DNA from: Paludibacteraceae bacterium
Lineage (GTDB): Bacteria; Bacteroidota; Bacteroidia; Bacteroidales; Paludibacteraceae
Direction of reading: 5' to 3'
Assembly (NCBI GenBank): GCA_017938155.1
Contig: JAGBCD010000025.1
Span: 1-64,000, forward strand
DNA: 64,000 nucleotides
The number at the start of each line of letters is the position of its first letter. Positions within the stretch are counted from its first letter, which is position 1. This document shows, piece by piece, positions 46,368-54,900 of the stretch. The notes below the pieces were generated by a model. The model was not told the DNA's origin, did not search any database, and saw only the letters and a program-made list of their open reading frames with translations. Both the position numbers and the translations under genes were made by a program.

Positions 46368-49001
46368 TTACAAGTATTTTCCTGTGATGCTACGTTTGTT
46401 CTCTTTGATTTGTTGCAATGTTCCACATGCGACCACTTCTCCCCCTTTGCTTCCTCCATTGGGTCCCATATCTATCAAATAATCGCATGCACGGATAACA
46501 TCCAGATTGTGCTCTATGACAATAACGGTATTGCCATTTTCCACTAACTTGCGCAATACGGACAAGAGCACCCTAATATCTTCGAAATGCAATCCTGTAG
46601 TTGGTTCGTCCAAAATGTACAAGGTCTTGCCAGTGGAAGGTCTTGCCAATTCGGCTGCCAATTTTATTCGTTGACTTTCTCCTCCGCTCAAGGTAGTAGA
46701 AGACTGTCCAAGTTTGACATATCCCAATCCTACCGTTTGTATTGTTTTTATTTTCTTAAGTATTGTGGGTTGACTGTCAAAAAACTCTACTGCTTGATTG
46801 ACTGTCATATCCAGAATATCAAAGATTGTTTTCCCTCTGAAGCGCACTTCGAGCGTCTCACGATTATATCTTTTGCCAGCGCATGCCTCACAAGGAACAT
46901 ACACATCAGGCATGAAGTGCATTTGTAAGGTCTTGTAACCATTTCCTGCACATTCCTCGCACCGTCCCCCTTTGGAGTTGAAGGAGAAGCGTCCTGATTT
47001 CCAGCCACGTATCTTTGCTTCTGGTAATTGAGCAAACAGTTCGCGTATGTCGTTGAACACATTCGTATAAGTTGCAGGATTGCTACGTGGTGAACGCCCG
47101 ATAGGCGATTGGTCAACCGCTATCACCTTGTCTATCCATTCCAAGCCTTCTATTGACTCATAGGCCAATGGTTTTAACAGGCTTCGGTGGAATGTTTTAC
47201 TCAATATGGGATACAAGGTATGATTGATTAAAGTTGATTTACCACTTCCGCTTACTCCTGTTATTCCTATCAGTTTTCCCAAAGGAAAAGACACTTCTAT
47301 ATCCTTGAGGTTATTTCCTTTGCATCCATACAATTTCAACCACTTGTCCGCCTCTTCATGGTCCTCGGAGGGTACACTACACACACATTCACCTGTTAGA
47401 TATTTCGCAGTCAAGGTGTTGGCTTGCAACATCTGTTTAGGAGTCCCTTGGAACATTATCTCCCCTCCCAATCGTCCTGCTTTGGGGCCAATATCAATCA
47501 CATAATCGGCTTCTCGCATCATTTGTTCATCATGCTCCACGACGATGACTGTATTGCCCATGTCTCGGAGTTCTTTCAACGATTCTATCAACCGCGCATT
47601 ATCCCGCTGATGCAAACCGATGCTCGGTTCATCCAATATATAAAGCACATTCACCAGTCGGGACCCGATCTGCGTTGCTAAGCGAATACGTTGACTCTCG
47701 CCTCCTGATAAACTGTCCGCTGGACGAGATAGACTCAAGTATTCCAATCCCACTTGCGACATAAACCGCAGGCGGGTTAATATCTCTTTGATGATAGGGT
47801 CTGCTATTGCTTTTTGTATGGTATCCTCTTCTGTTTCCACTACTCGACTCTGGAAATCTTGTAGAAAAGCCATCAAGGCATCTATATCCAACTCGCTAAG
47901 GTCGGCTATCGTTTGGTCCAGAATCTTAAAGTGCAAAGCTTCTTTGTTCAATCTTTTGCCTTGACATTCGGGACAAACGGTCCATTGTTCTTGGTTTTCT
48001 TCTTGTTCTTTGGTGTGTTGTTCCACATAATCGAACATTCTCGAATACCAATGCTCTTCATCGTGCAGTATATCTGTCCATTCGTCGGTTGAGTCGGCAT
48101 CCACACGAATACGTCCCAATCCCTTGCAACATGGGCACCAACCTTGTGGACTATTGAAGGAGAAGGAATGGGGTGCAGGTTCACGGTAACTGATACCTGT
48201 CTGTGGGCACATGAGATGTTTGGAGAAGTATCGTATTTGGTCATCACAATAGATGAGCAACATACCATTCCCGTGCAACATGGCTTTGTCTACCGATTGA
48301 CGCAAGCGAACCAAATCGGGTTCTATTCCGTCTTCCCGCAAAGGGATTTTGAGTCTATCTACCACCACTTCTATCGTGTGATTTTTGTAGCGGTCCACTT
48401 TCATTCCTTGATAGATCTCCTGCACTTCGCCATCCACTCGCACATGGATAAATCCTTTTTTGCGTATTGACTCAAACAGTTCTTTGTAGTGTCCTTTTCT
48501 ATTGTTCACCAAGGGGGCTAATAATTGTATTTTCTTCCCTTGATAGGTTTGGAGAATCAAGTCTATCAGTTCCTCATCCGTCAGTTTCACCATTCGTTCA
48601 CCCGACAAGTAGGAGTAGGCATATGAAGCTCTCGCATAGAGTAGTCGTAAGTAGTCATATACTTCGGTTACGGTTCCTACAGTGGAACGGGGGTTCTTGC
48701 CTGTTGTTTTTTGGTCGATGCTTATGACGGGGCTCAATCCTGTTATTTTGTCCACATCGGGGCGTTGCATGTTGCCGATAAAACCGCGTGCATAGGAAGA
48801 GAAGGTCTCTATGTAGCGTCGCTGTCCTTCTGCAAAGATGGTATCAAAAGCCAGTGAAGACTTACCTGACCCTGATAATCCAGTTATCACGGTCAAGCTA
48901 TTGCGCGGTATTTGAACGTTGATGTTCTTGAGATTATGCACTCTCGCGCCAGTAACTTCTATGTATTCTGCAAATTTCACTGTTTGTTTCGTATGATTCA
49001 T
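46368..49001 (-). CDS. uvrA: Excinuclease ABC subunit UvrA, short form
   Basis: The 877-residue protein is the damage-sensing ATPase of nucleotide excision repair. Both Walker A sites (GLSGSGKSSLAFD, GVSGSGKSTLINH), both signature motifs (LSGGESQRIRLA, LSGGESQRIKLA) and the C-terminal zinc knuckle (RCEECAGNGY...CEACAGKRY) are present. It is about 60 residues shorter than Escherichia coli UvrA, mainly in the insertion domain between CPCCKGLG and VCPECQGKRL. The first zinc site reads CPQT instead of CPxC. Bacteroidota often carry two UvrA types, so this may be the shorter paralogue. Confidence 0.94.
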   Translation of the reverse strand: MNHTKQTVKFAEYIEVTGARVHNLKNINVQIPRNSLTVITGLSGSGKSSLAFDTIFAEGQRRYIETFSSYARGFIGNMQRPDVDKITGLSPVISIDQKTTGKNPRSTVGTVTEVYDYLRLLYARASYAYSYLSGERMVKLTDEELIDLILQTYQGKKIQLLAPLVNNRKGHYKELFESIRKKGFIHVRVDGEVQEIYQGMKVDRYKNHTIEVVVDRLKIPLREDGIEPDLVRLRQSVDKAMLHGNGMLLIYCDDQIRYFSKHLMCPQTGISYREPAPHSFSFNSPQGWCPCCKGLGRIRVDADSTDEWTDILHDEEHWYSRMFDYVEQHTKEQEENQEQWTVCPECQGKRLNKEALHFKILDQTIADLSELDIDALMAFLQDFQSRVVETEEDTIQKAIADPIIKEILTRLRFMSQVGLEYLSLSRPADSLSGGESQRIRLATQIGSRLVNVLYILDEPSIGLHQRDNARLIESLKELRDMGNTVIVVEHDEQMMREADYVIDIGPKAGRLGGEIMFQGTPKQMLQANTLTAKYLTGECVCSVPSEDHEEADKWLKLYGCKGNNLKDIEVSFPLGKLIGITGVSGSGKSTLINHTLYPILSKTFHRSLLKPLAYESIEGLEWIDKVIAVDQSPIGRSPRSNPATYTNVFNDIRELFAQLPEAKIRGWKSGRFSFNSKGGRCEECAGNGYKTLQMHFMPDVYVPCEACAGKRYNRETLEVRFRGKTIFDILDMTVNQAVEFFDSQPTILKKIKTIQTVGLGYVKLGQSSTTLSGGESQRIKLAAELARPSTGKTLYILDEPTTGLHFEDIRVLLSVLRKLVENGNTVIVIEHNLDVIRACDYLIDMGPNGGSKGGEVVACGTLQQIKENKRSITGKYL

Positions 49002-49029
49002 GTGAAATCAAGCAGCAAAGAGAACGTAT

Positions 49030-49332
49030 TTATTTTTTCTTTTTGTTGAGGTATTGCGGCATGCGTTGCATCTCTATCTCAAATGCAGGGAAGTCGCAAG
49101 ACAATTTACCATTCGACAAAGTGATGATATCTTCTTTTATTCGATTGGTCCCAGACTCTTGGTCTTTGTTCCAGATTAGATTTTTCTGCCTCATACATTG
49201 AGCAATGTATAATGTCATTTGCTCACGTTGGGTCTGATTGGGTTCAGCAGTAGCAACTCCAATCATATCTTGTATTATTCGCCCATAATTTCTCATGCGT
49301 ATAGGGCTGGTATTTCGTTTCAATGATTCCAT
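49030..49332 (-). CDS. DUF4290-like protein, short
   Basis: The 100-residue protein has the DUF4290 opening (MRNYGRIIQDMIGVATAEPNQTQREQMTLYIAQCMRQKNLIWN) and ends early in a lysine run. Family members I know are roughly twice as long, so this one lacks the C-terminal half. No frame continues beyond the stop. It lies between uvrA and a repeat cluster. Function is unknown. Confidence 0.7.
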   Translation of the reverse strand: MESLKRNTSPIRMRNYGRIIQDMIGVATAEPNQTQREQMTLYIAQCMRQKNLIWNKDQESGTNRIKEDIITLSNGKLSCDFPAFEIEMQRMPQYLNKKKK

Positions 49333-49659
49333 ATCGTTTTTAAGTATTTTAATTCACTGCGTGAAGTGTAATTCGCTTCGCTCATGAAGGGGTGATGCGC
49401 AAGCGCATGAAAAGTTATTCACTACGTTCATGATAGTCACTGCGTGAGGAGTTATTCGTTTCACTCATGAAACAGCCGTAAGGCGTGAAACCAGCACCTT
49501 TGGTGCGTGAAACCCTTCAACAGCCGTAAGGCGTGAAACAAGCACCTTTGGTGCGTGAAACCCTTCAACAGCCGTAAGGCGTGAACCAGCACCTTTGGTG
49601 CGTGAAACCCTTCAACCTTGAAACAAGCCCGCAGGGCTAATCCTTCAGCGCAGCTTAGA
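49333..49659. repeat. Repeat-filled intergenic region with 48-bp tandem repeats (cluster 1)
   Basis: Three tandem copies of a 48-bp unit lie at 49473-49520, 49521-49568 and 49569-49615 (last one 47 bp). Each has two hairpins, CAGCCGTAAGGCGTG and GCACCTTTGGTGC, followed by GTGAAACCCTTCAA. The 100 bp before them contain looser palindromic words such as ATGCGCAAGCGCAT. Cluster 2 at 54901-55130 is the same unit in the opposite direction. Confidence 0.9.
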
Positions 49660-50745
49660 TTATTGCTGTTTTATTAGATAGATCATCGTTGGGTAGTGGT
49701 CTGCATAGCCATTCAACCACACGCCACTCTTGTGTGTGCGCAAGGGTGTTCCTTTTTCCTTGCCCTCTTGTACTGTCAAGAAAGGTTTGTTGAACACTTG
49801 TGATTTCCAATACACCCATTTGCCATCCTCCAGTTTGGCATTCAAGAGGGGTTCGGAAATGATGATTTGGTCAAACAAGTTCCATCCGCCGTTGTATGCC
49901 AGCGACCCTATTCCTCTATCAAGTTTCTGCCACATGGTGTTGAAGAATCCTTTTTCTGGCACTTCTTCACGCGTTTTCTTGGCTCCTATGATCTCGGCAC
50001 AAGAGTGGTTGTATGGGTCATCGTTCAAGTCTCCCATGATGATAATCTTAGCCATCGGCTCTTTGAGGTAGATGCTATCACAGATATGTCGAGTCAACAT
50101 AGCCGAAGTATCACGCGTAGCACGAGACGACAGTTCGCCACCCGAACGAGACGGCCAGTGATTGACAATCACATGAATCTTCTCGGGACGGCCTCCTAAC
50201 AAATAACCACTTACCAACAATTGGAAACGGCTATTTACCTTGTTGCCATTGGCATAGTGAGCAAAGAGTGTGTATGGTGTTACTTTAGCCACTTTGAAAA
50301 ACTCTGGGTTATAGAGAAAGCCCACATCAATACCACGTCTGTCTGGCCCTTCGAGCAAGATCGGCTGATAGGTACGATTGTATTGACTTTTGATCTCTTT
50401 GCACACATCCTCCAAGCAACCTATATTCTCTACTTCGCTCACGCCGATGCAAGCGGCACCACGTGGGTCGTAATCCAAACCCAATTGCGATAGTGCATAT
50501 GCCATGTTTTGTACCTTGTTTCGGTACTTCAATCCCGTCCATTTCATACCTCCATCTGGTAGGTATTCGTAGTCGTTCTTTCCCTCGTCGTGAATCGTAT
50601 CAAAGAGGTTTTCTAAGTTATAGAATGCTATACAACGAACCATTTTCCCCGATGGAAGTGATTCACTCTCTTCTACTTGAGCGCGTATTGGGAGTACAGA
50701 CACACAGGATAAAATGGCAATAAGACATGTGAGTTTAAACTTCAT
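49660..50745 (-). CDS. Secreted endonuclease/exonuclease/phosphatase family protein
   Basis: The 361-residue protein has a signal peptide ending PIRAQ and the EEP fold: FYNLENLFDTIHD, GVSEVENI (catalytic Glu), VNHWPSRSGG, IIMGDLNDDPYNHS (Asp/Asn pair) and the final histidine in YADHYPTMI. The group includes DNases and phosphodiesterases; the secreted Bacteroidota members may scavenge extracellular nucleic acids or cut phosphoesters. The substrate is uncertain. Confidence 0.9.
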   Translation of the reverse strand: MKFKLTCLIAILSCVSVLPIRAQVEESESLPSGKMVRCIAFYNLENLFDTIHDEGKNDYEYLPDGGMKWTGLKYRNKVQNMAYALSQLGLDYDPRGAACIGVSEVENIGCLEDVCKEIKSQYNRTYQPILLEGPDRRGIDVGFLYNPEFFKVAKVTPYTLFAHYANGNKVNSRFQLLVSGYLLGGRPEKIHVIVNHWPSRSGGELSSRATRDTSAMLTRHICDSIYLKEPMAKIIIMGDLNDDPYNHSCAEIIGAKKTREEVPEKGFFNTMWQKLDRGIGSLAYNGGWNLFDQIIISEPLLNAKLEDGKWVYWKSQVFNKPFLTVQEGKEKGTPLRTHKSGVWLNGYADHYPTMIYLIKQQ

Positions 50746-50767
50746 AAGGTATAGAATTAAATTTGCG

Positions 50768-50798
50768 CAAAGTTAAGACAATATTTTGATATATGCAA
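50768..50798 (-). promoter_or_regulatory. Promoter of the secreted EEP gene
   Basis: Minus-strand TTG (50798-50796), 20-nt spacer, TAACTTTG (50775-50768). It overlaps the divergent ssb promoter. Confidence 0.8.
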
Positions 50799-50815
50799 AA
50801 AAAGTACTACTTTTG
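50786..50815 (+). promoter_or_regulatory. Promoter of ssb
   Basis: TTG (50786-50788), 19-nt spacer, TACTTTTG (50808-50815). The TTG here could be misread as a start codon; the real start is 50834. Confidence 0.8.
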
Positions 50816-50833
50816 CCCAAAATCTATACACAT

Positions 50834-51244
50834 ATGTCATCTGTTAATAAAGTTATTTTAGTAGGAAATGTCGGGTCAGATCCCGAAGTCCGTTATTTAG
50901 ACCGTGGCGTAGCAATTGCTAATTTCAATTTAGCCACCACAGAAAGAGGTTATACCATGCAAAATGGCACACAAGTTCCCGATAGAACCGAGTGGCATCC
51001 TATCGTACTATGGAGAAACCTAGCCGAATGGGCAGAAAAATATCTTCGCAAAGGAATGAAAATCTATGTTGAAGGAAAACTACAAACCAGAACATGGGAG
51101 AAAGAGGGACAAATGAGACGCAAAACGGAGATTATTGCCGAGAATGTACAAATCCTCTATCGTCCTGCAGACTACCAAAGTCCCAACAAGACAATAGAAA
51201 CTCCTATCGAAGAAGAGACAAACAACGAGTTTTCAATTTTTTAA
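50834..51244 (+). CDS. ssb: Single-stranded DNA-binding protein
   Basis: The 136-residue protein has the SSB OB-fold: [37 protein letters not shown], then [35 protein letters not shown]. The C-terminus NNEFSIF differs from the classical DDDIPF tip and is only weakly acidic. The start at 50834 is favoured because an earlier TTG at 50786 lies in the promoter. A terminator follows. This may be one of several SSBs of the genome. Confidence 0.93.
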   Translation: MSSVNKVILVGNVGSDPEVRYLDRGVAIANFNLATTERGYTMQNGTQVPDRTEWHPIVLWRNLAEWAEKYLRKGMKIYVEGKLQTRTWEKEGQMRRKTEIIAENVQILYRPADYQSPNKTIETPIEEETNNEFSIF

Positions 51245-51279
51245 CTTAGAACAGTTAATACAAAACTGAAAGGTAAAGA

Positions 51280-51306
51280 AAGGTGCACGTGACGTGCACC
51301 TTTTTT
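51280..51306 (+). terminator. Terminator of ssb
   Basis: GGTGCACGT-G-ACGTGCACC forms a perfect 9-bp stem with T6 behind it. Confidence 0.92.
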
Positions 51307-51455
51307 GGTTTCGTTGTCAAGGGAGATTGTTCAACAGAGGTGCATTTCACGCATCAAAGATGCTGGTTGCTTAGCTCCATTGGGTTGAACTATTGATGCG
51401 AGATTAACGCACGAAATAGACGTTGTTAGGTTTTTATTAGGAACATGTATAGTGA

Positions 51456-51803
51456 TTAGCCAAACGGATGTGCCTGCTTGTATTCGTATAATAGTGAGTT
51501 GAACTTCCAGGCACGCAAGGTCGTGTATCTCTTGCCATTGGAAGCAATGTGATTGGCTGCTTCGTATTCAGCTGTTAGTTGAGATGTGGATTCTGGAGAA
51601 GATAGAAGTTGTTGTAAGCACTTTTGTGCATATGCAAAAGCTTCAGAATTCCATTTTTGTCTGGGTGATTGGTGTTTCTGATAGTTCTCCTCACGATTGC
51701 GATAGAACTGCTTTCCATTTCGGATGTAAAAATAACCTTCGGTCTTGTTGTTCAGTTTACCATGCACTTTGTCAATGCCTGATGATGTTTGAATGATTGC
51801 CAT
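51456..51803 (-). CDS. Conserved-looking small protein, function unknown
   Basis: The 115-residue protein starts MAIIQTSSGIDKVHGKLNNKTEGYF, with a basic, Tyr/Arg-rich middle (RNGKQFYRNREENYQKHQSPRQKW) and a helical C-terminus. I recall similar short proteins in Bacteroidales but cannot assign a domain. A start at 51881 would add a hydrophobic, AT-driven stretch and is less likely. It lies just beside the 11-bp array. Confidence 0.6.
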   Translation of the reverse strand: MAIIQTSSGIDKVHGKLNNKTEGYFYIRNGKQFYRNREENYQKHQSPRQKWNSEAFAYAQKCLQQLLSSPESTSQLTAEYEAANHIASNGKRYTTLRAWKFNSLLYEYKQAHPFG

Positions 51804-51912
51804 AAAAAAGTTTATTGTTAGATTTATAAATAATAGTTCAACTAAAAAATATTGAGCGTTTTTTGTAGATAAAACCATCAAAAAAATACTCTATTGGTAT
51901 TGTAAGGGTATT

Positions 51913-51978
51913 GTTGACCGTCGGCTCACCGTCGGCTCACCGTCGGGAATGACTCGATAATGACTCGATAATGACTCG
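51913..51978. repeat. Array of six phased 11-bp repeats
   Basis: The units are GTTGACCGTCG, GCTCACCGTCG twice, GGAATGACTCG and ATAATGACTCG twice; all end in TCG. The period is the same 11 bp as in the array at 16776-16885, though the sequence differs. Confidence 0.8.
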
Positions 51979-51983
51979 GGAAT

Positions 51984-52010
51984 AATTTTGAATTTTGAAT
52001 TAAGAATTAA
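51984..52010. repeat. AT-rich interspersed repeat word
   Basis: AATTTTGAATTTTGAATT and AAGAATTAAC words again, here directly after the 11-bp array. Confidence 0.5.
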
Positions 52011-52080
52011 CCACGCCCTTTGTTTATGTTCGGTAAGAATGTTCATTGACTAATCTGATTTAACCTTAAGAGAAGTGAAA

Positions 52081-53112
52081 TTAGATGGTGGAGGCAATCT
52101 CCTCAGCCATACTATTGAGAGCGACACAATCCGCACGGGAGATATGCCGTTTGTTCGGATCATGCTGCCACGGGCTGAGAATCAATACCAAACCTGAGGC
52201 TACTGCATCAAAGAGTACGTCGCTCGGTTTATAATAGTCGCGAAAACCATTATCAGACAATATAATAAAAGGAAGTTTCTCCTTCAGAAGCACATGCATC
52301 ACCTCTTTCTCTTTAGGAGAGATGAATGGTGAGACCATCACAACACCTTTGCGAGCAGACAAAACACAGCTGTTCATATAGTCGCGAAGTGGCTGCGTAT
52401 TTCCATGTTGCTCTGCGTCTATTACCCACATGTTTCGTACATGAACGGGAGCAAGATGTTTACTCTGCAGCAAATGTATGTTTCCAACACCATTATAAGT
52501 GCGCCCAGCGATCTCAATACCATCTTGCACGCAGAAGAAACCTGGCATAAGGCGTTTGGTAGCGAGGCGCTGAGGGTTATTGCGGACATAGTTGATTATG
52601 CTGTGCTATTGTCCACGGCGAGATAAAGGTCTTATAAAGGGTTTTTCTGCAAAAATGGGATCAAACAGGTAGCCATCGGTTGCATTATGTTCGTTATCTT
52701 CCTGCCGTCTATGTTCATTATCCCGAATACCATTCGGGGCAATAGACATAGAATATAGTCGTCCAATCTTTTTGGCAGCTTGCCAAAAACCGCGTACTAC
52801 GCTCGCAATACCAGTTTCCATGGGGCGTACTACATGCCAAACTGTATGTAAATGGTCTGGCATCAAGCAGAAACTAACAACGCGGACGTCAGGATGATAA
52901 GATGGCACCGTTAACAGGCAATCAACCAACTGGTTGCCTAATGCTGTACGCTGAATAGTGGCTTGTTTAGGGTCATTGTTGGGTATTTGTAAAGTGCCTA
53001 AAAGAGGTTCGCGAGTTGGAATCGTGAGCGTAATATGGTATATACCAATCCCTTTCCAAGCTGTTCCTGTTTCTTGCCAATGCCACGTGTTTTCATGTTT
53101 CGATTCCGCCAT
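52081..53112 (-). pseudogene. REP-associated-type Y1 transposase with DprA-like tail, split by an in-frame amber codon
   Basis: The frame runs 344 codons from ATG at 53112, broken only by TAG at 52606-52608 (codon 169). Before it lies a Y1/IS200-like domain with the HUH motif PDHLHT (His87, His89). After the stop the same frame reads on as HSIINYVRNNPQRLATK; Tyr175 is the expected catalytic tyrosine. Then comes a Rossmann-like tail (RKGVVMVSPFISPKEKEVM, VLFDAVASGLVLILSPWQ) resembling DprA/SLOG proteins. A single base change (for example TTG to TAG) explains the break. The first product would lack the catalytic Tyr. If the stop is not an assembly error, the gene is dead or needs readthrough. 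An inner segment DNEHRRQEDNEHN looks like a coding insertion. Confidence 0.85.
52723..52740. repeat. REP-like palindrome inside the transposase gene
   Basis: CCCGAAT-ACC-ATTCGGG forms a 7-bp stem within the coding region, in a stretch with TTCATTATC words that recur at 53207-53220. Confidence 0.6.
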
Positions 53113-53218
53113 GAACTTTTGATTTTGCCGTCAAAGGTACTACAAAATTTGTATATGTTCAAGTTTTCTAAATATTTTTTATTCTTTATCCTTATTCCCC
53201 TCGATGTTCATTGTCCTA

Positions 53219-53245
53219 CGGGGTCCCCGATGACGCCTGCGTCAT
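53219..53245. repeat. Adjacent REP-like palindromes upstream of the transposase
   Basis: CGGGG-T-CCCCG (53219-53229) and ATGACGC-CT-GCGTCAT (53230-53245) are perfect. They lie about 110 bp upstream of the transposase start. Confidence 0.65.
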
Positions 53246-53297
53246 GGGGTGTTAGACGAATATCATTCGGGTATTCTATTGTATTTCCCCTCCAAAT

Positions 53298-53333
53298 AAA
53301 AAACACCCCGCAAATCGAAAGACTTGCAGGGTG
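53298..53333 (-). terminator. Terminator of the FISUMP lipoprotein gene
   Basis: On the minus strand CACCCTGCAAGTC pairs with GATTTGCGGGGTG and is followed by TTTTTT. Confidence 0.88.
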
Positions 53334-53401
53334 ATGTAATTTAGATTGTCTTTACTCTTGATATTTATCGTGGCTTCGCTTCGAACAAAATCGGAATGTT
53401 C

Positions 53402-54898
53402 TTATTGCAAATCCTTAACGAGACGGACACTGTGTCCGAGATTGCGATAGCTGTTGCCCATGAGCGCTTCGTCCGAGCTGAAGCGGAGGTAGCGCGCGTA
53501 GTAGCTATAGTACTCAGTGGCAGACCAATAGTAGCCGTAGTACTGCACATTGTACACATTCGAGCCGGCGCGGTAGCCTGCCGCAGGCAGGAAGACTGCA
53601 CCTGCGGATTCGAGTTTAGACCACTCCGATGCGGTAAAGGTTTGATAAGCTGCGTAATATGTAGCACCAAAACTACTATGGAAACCTGATTTAAAAGTTA
53701 CACCTGATGGACATGTCCAATTATCAGGCAACAAAATTAAACCATTTACGCCATTGACCTGAGCTACACCCTTGAGAGAAGATGCATTAGCGCGAGTGTT
53801 TAGCAAATATTCCCACTCATCATAAGTCAAAGTACGCCATGTATTAGGAGCATCAGAGCCGATTTGATTCGTACCCCAATCAACGAAACTACCTGAATAA
53901 TCATTGTAATCAGTAGAGGTACTTACACCAAAATTCGTGGAACTGGTACTCCAACCGAACAAATCCAACCAACCATTGTAGCTGTCAGAGATATTAGAGT
54001 TGTCAGTACCAATATAATCCGTTTGGTTTGCTGCAAACTGCCATTCATCGTTTGCAGGGTGATACTGCAAGTTTCCTAGAGAGAATGTTACTTGTTTGGA
54101 TTCACTAACAGAGAAGGTACCGATGCCTTGAGAAGTTGCACTAACGGCCTGAGAGGGCATAAGCATCGTACTCGTGGAAGAGAACGTTACACTACTACCC
54201 TTACTCAATGTCTTTAGTTTCGTACTATTGTCGCTTGCATACACATCCACAACAAAACCATTAGACCACGTACCTGCGGGAACGACGATATAAAACACCT
54301 TTACGGAAGAGGTCAACGCCACACCCGAGCAATTGAGCGTATAAGTTTTGCTATTCGCAGGGTTGGTCAACACAATCTTACCCAACGACACATCACCCGT
54401 CAACTGCAAGCCCAACAAGGCATTATCCGCAGACAAACTAAAACCACCATCTATAGTACCATTGGTTTTGGTACTCATTTTCATCAACCCTTTGCCAAAG
54501 CCGTTAGGTACATAAGTTTGTGTGGCAAGCACGTTCTCGTTATAGTTGGCAGGATAAACGACTTGATAACTGCTACCTGCTGCGGGCATCGTACCCGTGA
54601 AACTACCTGTGGCACTACCAGCACCTGAACACAAAGTGAAGATAGCAGACTTGTCACCAACAGTCACTTGTATTTGGTCGCCTGCATCCCATGTGAGGTT
54701 GATGACACCTGAGGTACTACCAGGATTGCTATCCACACCCGATACACGTTGAGGACCAGCAGGAACATCATCACCCGCAATAGAGGCATTCAACGTTACC
54801 TCTTGACCTGCTTGGAAAGGAGTACTCAACTCCTCTTTTTCAGAAGAGCAAGATGCTATAAACAAAGCACTTGCTATAAGAAAGAATATTTTTTTCAT
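53402..54898 (-). CDS. FISUMP-domain surface lipoprotein
   Basis: The 498-residue lipoprotein (lipobox ending at Cys17, LFIASC) has a Ser/Thr/Gly-rich N-terminal part of about 250 residues resembling fimbrillin-like beta folds (NLTWDAGDQIQVTVGDKSAIFTLCSGAGS), then a FISUMP domain from about 270 (SESKQVTFSLGNLQYHPANDEWQFA) with EWEYLLNTRANA, VFLPAAGYRAGSNVYN and a tyrosine-rich end GYYWSATEYYSYYARYLRF...SVRLVKDL. The last 200 bp are far richer in GC than the rest. Such proteins are thought to be exported adhesins or glycan binders. The partner is unknown. Confidence 0.85.
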   Translation of the reverse strand: MKKIFFLIASALFIASCSSEKEELSTPFQAGQEVTLNASIAGDDVPAGPQRVSGVDSNPGSTSGVINLTWDAGDQIQVTVGDKSAIFTLCSGAGSATGSFTGTMPAAGSSYQVVYPANYNENVLATQTYVPNGFGKGLMKMSTKTNGTIDGGFSLSADNALLGLQLTGDVSLGKIVLTNPANSKTYTLNCSGVALTSSVKVFYIVVPAGTWSNGFVVDVYASDNSTKLKTLSKGSSVTFSSTSTMLMPSQAVSATSQGIGTFSVSESKQVTFSLGNLQYHPANDEWQFAANQTDYIGTDNSNISDSYNGWLDLFGWSTSSTNFGVSTSTDYNDYSGSFVDWGTNQIGSDAPNTWRTLTYDEWEYLLNTRANASSLKGVAQVNGVNGLILLPDNWTCPSGVTFKSGFHSSFGATYYAAYQTFTASEWSKLESAGAVFLPAAGYRAGSNVYNVQYYGYYWSATEYYSYYARYLRFSSDEALMGNSYRNLGHSVRLVKDLQ

Positions 54899-54900
54899 AA

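Noticed and set aside
49473..49615. CRISPR array
   Set aside because: The 48-bp repeats are directly tandem with no unique spacers, and no cas gene is near.
52606..52608. Amber codon as pyrrolysine or other programmed recoding
   Set aside because: No pyrrolysine genes or recoding hairpin are known here; a simple nonsense change or sequence error is the easier explanation.
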